Source: Lunularia cruciata
Taxonomy: Eukaryota; Streptophyta; Marchantiopsida; Lunulariales; Lunulariaceae
NCBI GenBank assembly: GCA_948567375.1
Contig: OX419759.1
Span: forward strand, 5,982,744 to 6,046,743
DNA length: 64,000 nucleotides
Direction of reading: 5' to 3'
In this document: positions 33,321 through 44,869 of the stretch, in pieces
Layout: every line of letters begins with the position of its first letter
Position numbering within the stretch: position 1 is the stretch's first letter
Notes under the pieces: model-generated
What the model saw: only the letters and a program-made list of their open reading frames with translations
Told to the model about the DNA's origin: nothing
Database searches by the model: none
Position numbers and translations under genes: made by a program

Positions 33321-35965
33321 GGAATATCCTTACTAGGAGTAAATCCTTAAGAAGAGTGTACATCCTATACAAAATAAGCTCTCTTCTTCTCTTATGCCAA
33401 AAGAACCAAATTAAGATTTTTGGAGTTTGAGCACTCCTCCTTCTCATACTTACTCTCAACCACATCTATAGATGCTATCCCCTTACCTTTATTTATATTA
33501 GGAGCCACTTAGGTTTCACTACCTCACTCTTTCTCTCTATTGGCTTCCTTGTAACCCTTCTTCCATTGTAAGTAGAATTTGGGCAATTCCTTTGGATGTG
33601 ACCTATTCTTGCACAACCAAAAATTGTTTTAAAATTTGAATTATTGGTTGGTTAACATCCTCTATATAGATAGCTTCTATAACTCCTAGGCCCTCTCCCC
33701 ACATTTTGTTCCACCTCTCTCTTCTCCCATAGTTGCACTACATTGAACTTGAGATTTGCAAGTTGTTCTGTGATGATTTGAAGTGGATCTTTTTGGTACA
33801 AGTGCAAGAATTGGAGAAACTACTACTTGTGGTGCAACCTTTGCTACCAAATTATCAGAAATTCCACCATACTTGAAGCTTTGAGGAGGATACACAACCT
33901 CCTTCACCAACAAATCACTCTCATCCCCTTTTAAACTCTCCTCCATACATATTGCAATCTTGATAATTTTAACCTTAGAATAAGGTTTCTCTTATCTCAC
34001 CTTGCTTCTTATTTGAGGTGTCATCCCTCCCACAAAATTATTTGTGAGTATGACTCCTATGCCAATCATAGTAGTCTCCACATCATCCTCACTCTTCCTC
34101 AACACTATGCAAAACCTAGATTCTAATTTCTCCACTCTTTTTATATAGACTCTCACTTTCTCTCCATCTCCTTGCTTAAGGAAGATAACTTCATTCATCA
34201 ACCCTCATAACTCTCATCTAGAAGAAAGTTCTCAATGAGTGCTACAATCAAATTCTTCCAAGACTCTTCTTGCATATCTTTCTTCTCTCTCTCTTTTGGT
34301 ATTTTGATTCATACCATGTAAGGGCTACATCCTCACAGAAATGCGGTAAAAATGAGACCCACTCATTCTTCCTCCTCTCATTGTTTCTTGTGCAAACTCT
34401 CTTGAAGTATCTCACAAAGTCCTCCACATCTTCTCCATTCTTGCCAAAGAAAACTAGAACTTCCCATTAGCCCCTCACTATCTTTCTCTTTTCTCTCAAA
34501 TTTTTATTTTGTTTTCTTTCACTCTATAACTAATAGAGTATATACAAGACAACCACCATTTAGGAATAATACACCCAAGGGAATACAAAAGGTTTAGGTT
34601 ACTCCAAGATTTTTTTAGCAAGATCAAACCCTAGAGTGCATATTAATTAAACCCTCATGGATAGTTTATTGATAAATTGAAAGATTGTCTCTATCATAAT
34701 CTTGAGAACTAGCTAATGAAGGTGGTATTTTCTTTGCAGTTATGCTAAAACTCTCTCCAAGACCTTTCACCAAAGTTTCCAAAAGTGCTATTACCCACTA
34801 CACTCATGTCCTTTTGGAAGTACTTCCACTCCATAAACCTCACACAACTCCTTGGTCTTAGATCTTGTCCTTCTCAATCTTGGAGAAGAAAGTCCAACAT
34901 GCAATCCCAAGTCAAGTAAGCCTCTCCTTTCCCTCAATCTTTTGGTCTTAAAGGTCAATGTACATGAACTTGTGTTAAGTTCCTTCTCTCCATATAAAAA
35001 GCACTTAACATCACTCTTTCCTCCAAGTAGTGTATGTTTTTGGATCTTCTCAACACTCTTTTTCAACGCTTACAATCACCTCAAGCCCTTGAAGAACCTT
35101 GCATAGGCCCAGCTTCCACTTTTTTTTGACCCTCCATACTCCCAAGATGAGTCTAAACATTCAAATATGCTTTTGGTTGTTCTCACACTCCTCATGCATG
35201 AGATCTCAACTCTCCAGAATTGACCCTCCTCACAATATAACTAAATTCTCTCAATTGGTTTGTCATAATCCTTTGAAATTTTTCACACTAAATAAAAACC
35301 TGAGGGAATCTTCCCTTGCAAAATTTGAAATCTTTTCCTCAAGCCATTTGGCCTAAGTACCTTTCTTTTCAGCACACATATTTCAGATTTGGTTTTAAAA
35401 CCACCCCACTCACTCTAAAAACTCACAACTTCATATGCAAGAATGATCTCTCCCTAATTCTTGGCCCCAATAGTAGAATACTATGCCCTTAAATTTCTTA
35501 GAAAATTTCAAAAAAAGCCAACAAAAAATGAAAAAATGGCAAACTCTATACAAAATTCTAGAGAGGGTGCAGTTTGAGGGAATAGTTTACCCTACCACCT
35601 CCCAAAAATTATGGCTCAATGTAGCAACCCTTACAGTAATTTTAATTGTCCCATCTGGAAGATAATACAAGCTATTTATTATGAAATTTCAAATCCAAGT
35701 CTTAGACTTGAGTATTTGCCCAAAATCATTATAATCCCCAAAATCTACAATCCACCTCGCACAATCTCTCCAAATCCTCTCATGTGTATAATATGTACAA
35801 TATCACCTCAAAAATATCACAATGAACTACAAGGTACACAAATGGGACAACCTATTCCTCTATTGATGTTCTCTCCAAGTGGACTCTCCTAGTCTCCTTC
35901 TGTCTAATATAGAATTGTATGTAGAATATTATCTTGCCTTTTAGAAAATGGAATGGAACTAAGAA
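33321..35965 (-). pseudogene. gag and leader of E1
   Basis: The nucleocapsid knuckle is legible near 33620-33565 (GCARIGHIQRNCP). Gag open segments lie at 33946-33686 and 34201-33992 (LKQGDGEKVRVYIKRVEKLESRF, typical of a capsid C-terminal region). A basic N-terminal segment is at 35066-34791. No primer site of the initiator-Met type follows the 5' LTR. Roughly 35100-35965 is leader sequence without coding signal. Confidence 0.65.
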
Positions 35966-36630
35966 TATGAACAAACTTGTCTCACTCAAGATGAACCTCT
36001 GATGTTTACGGTAACATATCATGGACTAAAAAGGCAAGGAACTCCAATTTTATCATGCTTATCCAAATACTCCAAGATTCAAACCATTGCTCACTAGAGA
36101 ACTCAATGAGAAAGAGATAATTGCAAATGAAAGTATGATAAGTACCTCCTCACCCCTAGTTTATATACTTGTGAAATAGGTATGCACCAAATTTACTAAT
36201 TATTAGAGTAGCTCAAGTTACTAGGCTAAAAGTAAAATAAATTCAAAATAAAGGAATATCCATTCTCATATGAATATTTCCCTAAGTGTGTGGTCTTATT
36301 TTGATAACCATTAAGTCAAGGATTCTTTCACATGGGCTATCCTTGGACTATAAAAGAATCCAAAGCAAAAATGTTTGTGGATCCAAGAGTTCTCAATGAT
36401 TTCTTCAAAGCCAAATACCTAAGAATAATACCAAGTCAATACACTAAAATATTCTCATCTTTTCTACTTCCTCTAAAGTAAGATCTACTCTATCTTACCT
36501 ATGACTAAATTTTGCTAATGATTACTAATGTAAAACCATCTTTTATTTATTTATAAATAATATCTCTCAAGTACTTATAATACCAAACTAAATATCACAA
36601 TAGCACATACATGCACAAATAGGTGTTACA
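35966..36630 (-). repeat. 5' LTR of E1
   Basis: 665 bp, plus-strand TATGAAC...GGTGTTACA. Aligns with the other two family E LTRs. The right flank AAAC matches GAAC at 28200-28203 except for one base, and the flanking sequence belongs to F. Confidence 0.87.
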
Positions 36631-37870
36631 AAACAACTATAGTTATTTTTCCCATCAATGATGTCAACTCTTCATGTATTCTACATATAAAGTCTAAAAT
36701 AAGGTTTATCATTGATTTGCATGATCGCTTGTTTTCCTAAGAGATAATGTATGCATACCTTTGTAGCATATACTATTGCCATTTGTTCTCAATCTTTGGA
36801 AAATAATTCCTTTTTGCTATATTTAGTTGATGAGACACAAAGACAATGAGATATAAACTATCTAGAAATTCTTGTTGCAACATTGCTCTAATGGCAAAGT
36901 TAGAAGTATCAAAATCAACACCACATGGTAGTTGAGGATTGTATGGTGAGACCATTGGTTGTTAGGACACTATATGTTTAAATTTCTTGAATACTTCTTT
37001 GTGCTTTGTAGTCCATGCAAAGCTTGATTTTTTCCTCAAGAGATTGATCAATGGTGTGGTCACATGAGCATAATAGTGGATGAACTATTAATAAAAACTT
37101 GCCAATTCATTAATGCCTAAATTTTATAGTATCCTTAGATTTAGGCCAATTGTTAATGGCCTTGATTTTCTCTTTTATCTTGATGATCTACATTGAGACC
37201 TTATGACCCAAGAAACTAACCTCCTTCTACCAAAAAGCACACTTTGACTTCTTGTAATAAAATTTCCACTAACATAGTCATCATATAACTTCTCAAAGAT
37301 GGTTCTTTTGTTCTATCTTTATCTTACTATATATAGATATCAAGATCAAGATATCATCTCAGAACACCACCATGTATCAATCCAATAGTCCTTGCAACAT
37401 CCAATACATTTGATCCATGAAAATTGCAAAAGCATTAATAAGCCAAGAGGTAAAACTCTTCATTCAAAATGCCTATATGTTGTATGAAAAGTAGTATTTT
37501 GCACATCCTCCCAATCAATGAGAATCCAACAAAGCCACTTTGCAAATCCAACTTTGAGAAGTATTATGCTCCACTTAATTGATCCACAAGTCATCAATTT
37601 GGGGCAAGAGATATAATTTTTTCATGATTTTTTTATTAAGGCCACAATTATTGATAAAAAGCAAAGTCCTCTATCCTTCTTTGGTACAAAGAGCATTGGT
37701 GGTCCCCATGAGGATACATCATATCATATATCATTCTCCAATAATTTGGCCAACATTGTTTAAAGTTCCTCTAACTCCTTTGATGAGAGCAAATAGATTG
37801 GTCTACTCATGGGAGTACTACTTAGCAATAGCTTAATGAAAATCATACCTCAATTAGAGAGCAACTCCTT
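36631..37870 (-). pseudogene. RNase H and RT of F
   Basis: The minus strand is collinear with B. RNase H, open at 36955-36773, has VSPYNPQLPCGVDFDTSNFAIRAMLQQEF and FVSHQLNIAKRNY. RT palm sequence follows to about 37600 with the positions of QKTAFCTR, GHFEWR and FLDD recognisable but frame-broken. The RT fingers and the SRPIYLLSSKE-type start are at about 37820-37760. Confidence 0.75.
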
Positions 37871-38945
37871 TGAAAGGTCAACCAAAAACATATATACAAT
37901 TTCTTGAACTATTTGATTAACTACTAGCTTTTGATCCTCATCATAATCCTTTGCGCAACAAGTTTGGTCCACACTACAAAAACAAGACTATCTCCTTCCA
38001 AAGTTTACTTTATAGTTTCTATATTGGTAAACTTCCAAAGTTTACTTTATAGTTGCTATATTGATAAACTTCCCATTTTGGGATTAATTACTCTTAAAAG
38101 TTTTACTCAAAGGTGCAAAAAAACCTAATATATAATTCTTACTTTGGTATAATACTTGAATTTGTTGATGTGCCCAATTGAATTGAACCGTATGATAACC
38201 AAGGAAGACCTAAAATGATATTATAGTGTAAGGGAGTCATTATGAATCTCAGATAATTTGAATACTCTTACACAATTTTGAATGCAATAGGTCATGAGGT
38301 TCAAAATGAAAAACTCTTCCTACCATCTACCAACATCAATTTGATACATAATACTATCTTTATATGAATAGCAAGTTATTGTGCTAATTGAATGGATATA
38401 TAATTCATAGAACTCCCAAAATCCACCAAATTATACAACCATGATCAGATATCATAACTTGCAAGTGAATCAAACTTGCATAGGTCAAGCCTTTAATCCT
38501 ATAAGAGCTTATTAGGTTCTCGATAAATGACTTGATATCTCTTTTGGGACTCTTTGTATCCTTGATCATCATGCTCCATGGAATCCATTTCTACAACTTG
38601 TTGGGGTTGTCTATTCTAGAGTGAAAATTTAACAATGTCCAATATGGCAACAATAGAAGAAACCACCATTTTGTTGCAACCACTCCCAATTTCCCATGCC
38701 AAGTGGTCTCCATTAGATGGCATCAATCTCCATTGATGTTGGCTTGATGTCTTTGCAAGTTTGGTGGCTATCTAAGTTGAGACCAATTTGTGGTAAAGGA
38801 GTCAAAGTGCTATGCAATTTGCATGGCTTCTTGTAGATGCTTGGATTTATGCATAATTACTTCCAATTTGGAGTGTAATTTCAAGCCTCTCATGAATAGA
38901 TCCAATGATTCACCTTCTTTTCTATCCAAACTCAACATCATGGCA
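37871..38945 (-). pseudogene. Protease and partial gag of F
   Basis: Minus strand. The protease strand lies near 38440-38380 and its C-terminal half near 38250-38130. The nucleocapsid region is near 38690-38600. Gag is recognisable from 38945 with LDRKEGESLDLFMRGLKLHS and KLEVIMHKSKHLQEAMQIA. A direct duplication of about 44 bp (AACTTCCAAAGTTTACTTTATAGT) occurs near 37998-38060. Homology to gag stops abruptly at 38945. Confidence 0.7.
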
Positions 38946-40108
38946 TTTCACTCAATTTTCCTTCTACACTCTCTTGATTCCTCTTAAAATTAACCAAGAT
39001 CTCTTGCAAACAATTTTTTCTTAGCTCTGATTACTCAAGGAACCCAAATGGGGAGCAAATTTGGTGATTATTGCTTTGCTTTAATTTACTTATCTTGCTT
39101 CAAAGGAAATTACTCATCTTATGGAAAGTACTTCTTCCTTGAAAACCTATCTACTCCTTCAAACTCATTGAAACCACTCAATTTCCCTTCCTCTCTCTTT
39201 CTCTCTCTTGATCCTCTCAAAATTAACTTGGAGCTCATGCAAATTGTTTCTTCTTACCTCTGATTACTTGAGAAATTCCAATGGGGAGCAAAGTTTACAA
39301 CTATCACTTGCTTTGCTTGTCTTTCTCTGAAGGAAATTACTAATCCTATGAGAAGCACTTTGTTCCCAAAAACATATCTTCTCCCTTGAACTCTCTCTAG
39401 ACACTCAATTTTCCTTCTCCACTCCACTCTCCACTGTCACTTTCCAATTGATTCCTCTAAATATTAACCTAGTGGTCATGCAAGTTGTTTCTTATCATCT
39501 TTGATTACTTAAAAAATATCAATGGGAAGCAAATTTGGTGAGTATCACTTTGCTTCAATTGTCTTGCTTTAAAGGAAATTACTAGTCCTATGGGAAGTAC
39601 TTATTTCTTGAAAACCTATTTGCTCCTTTGAACACTCTCCATCTACTCAATTTCCCTTCTCCACTCTCTTGATTCATCTTGAGATTAACTTGGAGCTCAT
39701 GCAAACAACTCCTTTTGTGAAATATGAAAATAGGAGTGTAGTTCCTCTCAATTCTATCACTTGAGTACTTTTGCCAATCAAGGAAGAAAGCACAACTAGA
39801 TCATGCTTTGGTGGAGCTCAAGACCTTACTACCTCCAAAAATTCTTTGAAGCTTGGCTCCTTTCCTTGCACAATTTTGCATACTCTATAGTTGGCTCTTT
39901 TTGAAGGGAAATCTTCCTTGCTTGCTTCAATGGGTGATTGTTTTGTATTCTTATGTACCCTCAAGATCTAGTTTTTTCCGCATGTGTGGGCCACGGCTGA
40001 CATGCTAACCTCAATTTATATGGTTAACTTCCAAAGCATAGGATCTGATGTGTGTTTGGTGGGTGTTTGGAACCAAGCCGGTTTTGGTTTCCTTTTCGGT
40101 AGGGTTGA
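38946..40108 (+). repeat. Tandem-unit block G, right copy
   Basis: Landmark CACTCAATTT(T)CC at about 38946, 39178, 39403 and 39645 (intervals 232, 225, 242), followed by the same flank as 24451-24850. It lies in the same orientation as the left block, 15 kb away. It abuts the truncated gag of F on its left and the leader of I on its right. Confidence 0.83.
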
Positions 40109-40665
40109 AGTTGATGCTTTCAAGAGGGTAGGATATTATCCTTGGTGAAGATGGTGTCTTCAAGAGGGTAGGACATTGAACTCATGGTAAGGACCAAACA
40201 CTATCTTTTGGAATATTGCAAACCAAGATCTTTGAAAGGAACGAGGATGTACGGAAGGTAAGCCCCTTCCAAAGAAGGGACAATCTTTGGAAGACCACAC
40301 TCCCTTATCTTTAGAAGAGTAGGACAATTATCTTTGTAGAATACTTGGGAGACATTTAGAGAAGAGAAGCACTTCTCATTCTAAACTATCACTTATTAGA
40401 ATTCATTGGAATTCATTGGAATTATTGACTTTTTTGTGAGTGATTATTCTTTGTTGTGTCTATAGTGCACCTTCTTGGTGTCATTGTCCTTGTTTGGGAG
40501 TTGTCTCTACCCAAGGGATTAAACAGTAAATATTAAAGGACTCTTATATGGCATTTTCCTTCATATTCAATCATTTTCAACCATATCCTTGTGAGATTGA
40601 CCTATTACTTACTAAAATACTTCAATTATGTGTTGATTGGATTTAACATGTTAAATTCACTACTG
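40109..40665 (+). other. Probable leader of element I
   Basis: Non-coding, with two copies of TTCAAGAGGGTAGGAYATT at about 40119 and 40157. Toward the end comes ATCCTTGTGAGATTGACCTATTACTTAC, which resembles the untranslated leader of plant Tat/Athila-like elements. No 5' LTR matching the 3' LTR at 48640 was found here. Confidence 0.4.
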
Positions 40666-41440
40666 TTGGGAATATATTTCTCAAGATGAGTGAATATAAA
40701 AACCCTCCTTGAATCAAAAGAGGTGCATGTGGTATGGAGAAGAGGTACTTGACAAATTGGTATGTGAAAATTAAAGGAGATAACCAAGAAACGTGCTTGT
40801 GCTAACGGAAGAAAGAAGAGAAAACAAGAGCTTCATGAAGATCAAGAAGATTTTGACACTCTTCATCAAAAACTTTGTGAAGATATTGAAGATATTGTTG
40901 TACACATGAATCAACAACCAAAAGGAAGAAGTCAAGGGACCATGGGTTACCTTTGCTCTACTCAAAGACCTAAGGTTGAATTAGTACTAAGAAGACTTAA
41001 GTTCAATCCAGATGCACCATCCACTAGTCTCATGAATATGAAGACCATCCCAATGATGATTGGGACAAAGTCAATCCATGGTATTGGAGGAATAAAAGCC
41101 CCATTTTTTAGTTAGGACCTATTTGATGAGTATGTGAGGCAAAGAAGTTTCTTCAAAAAGGAACTCCCAACCACTCGGAGTATAGATCCTTGGATGTGAT
41201 CCCAAAAATTGGCCTTTTTGTTTTATTACCATTGTGTATCCTCCCACCACCAATTGAGATGGCAAACCTTTTGCCATTTACATGTCAAGAATATCAACAA
41301 TTTAAAAGATGAGAGGCAAATGAAAACCCTAATACTTTTATCAAGGAGTTTGAGTCTATCTCCATTGCCAAAAGAGAAGATTTAGATCTAGATCAACTTT
41401 GAATTTTTCCCAATCTACTTTGAAATATTGCAAGGATCTA
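40666..41440 (+). pseudogene. gag N-terminal part of I
   Basis: An open segment at 40906-41115 begins MNQQPKGRSQGTMGYLC. Further down, NPNTFIKEFESISIAKREDLD, then LDQL and IFPNLL, resembles the capsid start of plant gypsy gags (the fold around RLFP.SL). The reading ends where J begins near 41441. Confidence 0.55.
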
Positions 41441-41820
41441 GTATACTCATGGTAGTATCCTTGATCAAAATTTCTTCACATCAAACTCATGATGCACTCA
41501 CAAATGTAGAGTACTACCAACACTACAATTCCTCTCACAACTATCAAGGCATTTCTTTGATTACACTTCACTCAGGATCTTACACAAAAAATGAAGATCA
41601 GCACTATAGAATCCAACATCCAACAAGCTCCTTGATTTGCACTTTGAAATACTCCAAACACTCACAAACAAACACACACAAACATAAACTTGATACTCAA
41701 AATTAAGCTTAAATGACAAGCATTGAGATGCAATAATTCACTTTATCTATCTTTAGAAATATGAATATTGAACACTATTTTGCTGTGAATGCCTCCTTTA
41801 AATAGGTTGAGCATTGATAG
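41441..41820 (-). promoter_or_regulatory. Promoter/leader-like left end of J
   Basis: The minus strand has CTATTTAAAGGAGGC (TATTTAAA at 41797-41804) followed by about 350 bp of A/T-rich leader with GTGTGTGTTTGTTTGTGAG. This layout looks like the R-U5 part of an LTR read leftward. A matching copy at the right end of J was not seen, so an LTR assignment is only a suggestion. Confidence 0.35.
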
Positions 41821-42153
41821 TTAACTAACAACTATACTGTTCTACAACAACTTTACCAACCCGTAAATCCAAAATGACAATGCACCTCTTCATATCTACC
41901 TCTTCAAATCTAAAATTTGTTTATTACTCCAATCTAATGTCAACCTCAACTTTGGCTTCTAAACCTTCTAAACCTGAGGTTCCTTTGAGAATTTCCCTTT
42001 CTTTTGGTCTTTTAAATACTACTCCTACATCTTCTATTTCTGCTATCTCTTCACTATAGACTACATTGAACTCATATCTAATCTACCTACATATTTATCT
42101 TCTGACCCACTCTTCTCTAATGTCTAAGGTTACTCACCCAAAGACACTTGCAC

Positions 42154-43067
42154 TCACATCTTTGTTACTTTGGACTTCTTCTCCTCCTTCATCTCACTAT
42201 GAAGTCTATCTAAATCTGATCTTACTAAATCTAATCTAAGACTCATGTTATCTCCTACTCCTAACATCTTCCTATCAACTTGATCTCTCAAAAAAATCAA
42301 AAGATTGTTCAATTCAGTGTCCTTTGCCTTCCTTTTCCAAGTTTCATGTACAAGCAACTTCAATTTGTGAATCTTGCTTCCTCCAATTTAGTCTTGGCTT
42401 TAGTGTTGAGCATTGCCTTTCACTCCTTCACCACTGCTCCTACTGCATCCAACTCCACACTTGGAACTACCTTCTCCTTACTTCTCTCCACCTCCAATTC
42501 ATTTCGATACATCAAATGCAACTTGTCCCCAAACTCAACCTTTACTGCTTTCTTCTCTTCTCTATCCAAGACTATTTGATCCTAGCTCCTCTCAACAATC
42601 CTTGTAATTGTTCTTCCTCCCAAGTATGCTATATTAATTCTCATTGCTAGGCTTGGTCCTTCTCTACTGTGCTCTTTTTCAAACTCTTTAACTCTTGCTC
42701 CATCATTACAGCACTTGCCTTGAAATGTTTAACCTCTAGTTGTGCATCATCAATTTCCTTTTTTCATTATCTCAACCAACGCTATCTTCTCCTTCAATTC
42801 ATTGCTACACTTCACAAAGTTCTCCTTCAAGGCGTCTGAGTTTTTACTCCAAAGAATTGCTTTTGCTTGAAATTCTTTGGCTTCCTTCTCTCCTCGGGTT
42901 ATCTTACTTCTTAACTCCACAATTTCCTCCCTCCATTTTGATACAACCGCCAACTTATCTCTCACTTCCAGGTGGGAACTCTTTATCTCTTCTTCTTTTG
43001 GTTTTCTTCTATTGCAGAAGAAACAACAAAGGACACACAATCTTTGACAGATTCTCAACTCCATCAT
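42154..43067 (-). pseudogene. Coiled-coil region of J
   Basis: Open segments at 43067-42750 (105 codons) and 42363-42154 (69 codons) are rich in Lys, Glu and Leu with heptad-like spacing: REEIVELRSKITRGEKEAKE, LKENFVKCSNELKEKIALVE, LNNLLIFLRDQVDRK. The intervening 390 bp keep the same composition in shifting frames, which suggests one long coiled-coil protein that has decayed. No enzymatic motif is seen. The plus-strand open frames across the same stretch are shadows. Confidence 0.5.
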
Positions 43068-43889
43068 ACTTCCCCTTGCTGTCTCTTACATTTTCATCTT
43101 TGGCAAGTAGTTCTTAGTTAGGTGCCTTACTCCAAAGACGCAACTTTATATCTTCAATGTTTCTCCATCAAACTCTCCTCCTCAGTAGCAGCCTTGCTTG
43201 GTCTAACAATGACTACTTGAGTACTTCTCTTTCCCCTAGCTACTCTTGGAAATACCAAGGCACCCTCTTCTTCTTTCTCATAGTCTAGCTTGTTTGTTGG
43301 CAACTCCAAACACAACTTGTCTCCTTCAAAAATCTTTTCTCTTGATTGCTAAACTTTAGTCTCTCCTTCACTAACACTACTCAACTCTTTGCTCCATAGT
43401 GTAAATTCTTCTTCTTCTCCTGAGGCTTCTCCCTTCAACTTGGTTACTCCTTCTGATTCTTCCTCCAAAGTTAATTCCTTCACTTCTTCCGATGTAGGCT
43501 TGGGATTAGGTTTTCATAGCTTTGGGGTTGCATTGGCATAATTCATCCTTTGGGTCTACTTCTCTTCCTTGGAATGGGGATATCCACTACCACTATCTTC
43601 TCCTTTCCACTCCTCAAGTAGTAATCATCACTTTCACAAACCAGTTTATTATCATATTGTTTATCCTCACCGGATTCTTTTCATAGATCAAGGTGAAAGT
43701 AGGACCGCATTCATCCTCTCTCCTTTGAGCTTATAGATTCAGCCCAAAGTAAAAGTGAGCTGCAAAGGGTATGAAGTAGTGAGGCTACATATCCATTCTC
43801 CAACCAGTGATCATTTTTCCCACATGTTGGTGCAAACATTTTGCCCAATCCACCACCTCTCCTACAAATATCTGATAGAAGAATACAAC

Positions 43890-44341
43890 CTAATGCATTT
43901 TTACATAAGTTTGCTCTTGCTTGGACATGGCCATCGTCACACTCATGATCTCTCTTTGCATTGGATTCTTATAAGTATCCACCTTGTACCCACTCTTGGT
44001 GCAAGGTCTATTGAAAGTATTCCTCACCTTGGCCATTTCTTCCAAAGCATCACACTTCCAATAGAAGATGATGCCTCTTGCCTCTCTTGCTTCTCTTCCC
44101 AAGACTAATCTCCAATCCGACTCAATTCATCAAGCCAGATTTCCCTCTTTCCTTCATGCTTATGCCCATCCTTGCAGTTGCTAGCAACAATTTCTGCCAT
44201 GAACCCTGGAAAACTCAAATTCCAATTCCAGGCCCAAAATGTGATGCAAAGTCTCAACAAGACTTTGATTCTTGCCACTACATCTAATTGATGCATTGCA
44301 AGACTCCTCACCGCACTCTGCTCATTCACTTTTGGAGCCAT
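43890..44341 (-). pseudogene. N-terminal region of J protein
   Basis: ATG at 44341 in the context ACAATGGCT, a good plant start. The first 78 codons read MAPKVNEQSAVRSLAMHQLD, then a hydrophobic LLRLCITFWAWNWNLSFPGF segment. After a stop and a frame change the second open segment (44102-43890) continues with WKCDALEEMAKVRNTFNRPC and ends EQTYVKMH. The following bases read QVVFFYQIFVGEVVDWAKCL. The second half loosely resembles plant transposon-associated extra ORFs, but I cannot name a family. Confidence 0.45.
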
Positions 44342-44494
44342 TGTGTGCTACTTCACTCTCTACTTGTGAAAGATCAAACCCAATACTCTAACCCACTCCT
44401 CTTGCATACTTGTAGTTTGCATTCCTTAGGGTTGACTATGAATATGGACAAGATAGCATCTGGTCATTGCATTGCTTCCTCTTTGAAATCTCAA

Positions 44495-44517
44495 TTTTAT
44501 AGTCCTTTGCTGATTGG
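44495..44517 (-). promoter_or_regulatory. CCAAT and TATA-like signals upstream of J
   Basis: On the minus strand CCAATCAGC (CCAAT at 44513-44517) is followed 12 bases later by TATAAAA (44495-44501). This lies about 155 bp upstream of the ATG at 44341. Spacing between CCAAT and TATA is shorter than usual, so the CCAAT may be chance. Confidence 0.35.
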
Positions 44518-44869
44518 TCATTCTTCAATCTTCAATCACTTCTTTGTATTACTCACCAGTTTTGTGAGTTTGTTTCTTGTCACTTTCAAGAACATCTTGG
44601 TCCCAAGGTAGTCACTTTCTTCTTGTGTACCTTCTTGATTGGCAAAACCTAAAGGAAAGGTTGTTATAGGTTCTTCGGATCAGGTGGCTCCCCCAATACA
44701 AAGTCCTTTATCATTGTCTTCATACTTCCTCTTGTTCAACCCAAGTCCTTCTGAATTTTGACCTAAGGTCTACTTAAGGTTTACCCAAACACACAACTCT
44801 TTGTGTTTCTTCCATGTTTAGCACTCCTTTAGCTTTACCCTTGCACTTCTTCTTTAAAACTAAAAATAA

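Larger units (their letters stand above)
28204..36630 (-). mobile_element. Gypsy element E1, nested in F
   Basis: The 5' LTR is 35966-36630, followed by gag, protease, RT, RNase H and integrase on the minus strand, and a 3' LTR at 28204-28889. Flanking GAAC/AAAC is a 4-bp duplication with one change. The integrase is interrupted by an E-family solo LTR at 29318-30006. The integrase ends in a short tail without a recognisable chromodomain. Every domain has stops. Confidence 0.88.
26178..38945 (-). mobile_element. Chromovirus F (A/B family), minus strand, split by E1
   Basis: F consists of a 3' LTR (26178-26610), chromodomain/integrase part (26611-28203), then E1, then RNase H, RT, protease and gag (36631-38945). 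The order is collinear with B read backwards. E1 insertion flanks are GAAC (28200-28203) and AAAC (36631-36634), and joining them restores the segment matching CAATTGTTCAACATC of B. The 5' part of gag, the primer site and the 5' LTR are missing. The break at 38945 abuts the right tandem block. Confidence 0.85.

Noticed and set aside
42280-43117. Plus-strand open frames of 99 to 125 codons, Ser/Leu/Phe-rich
   Set aside because: They lie antisense to the Lys/Glu coiled-coil frames of J, and their composition is what the complement of such codons gives.
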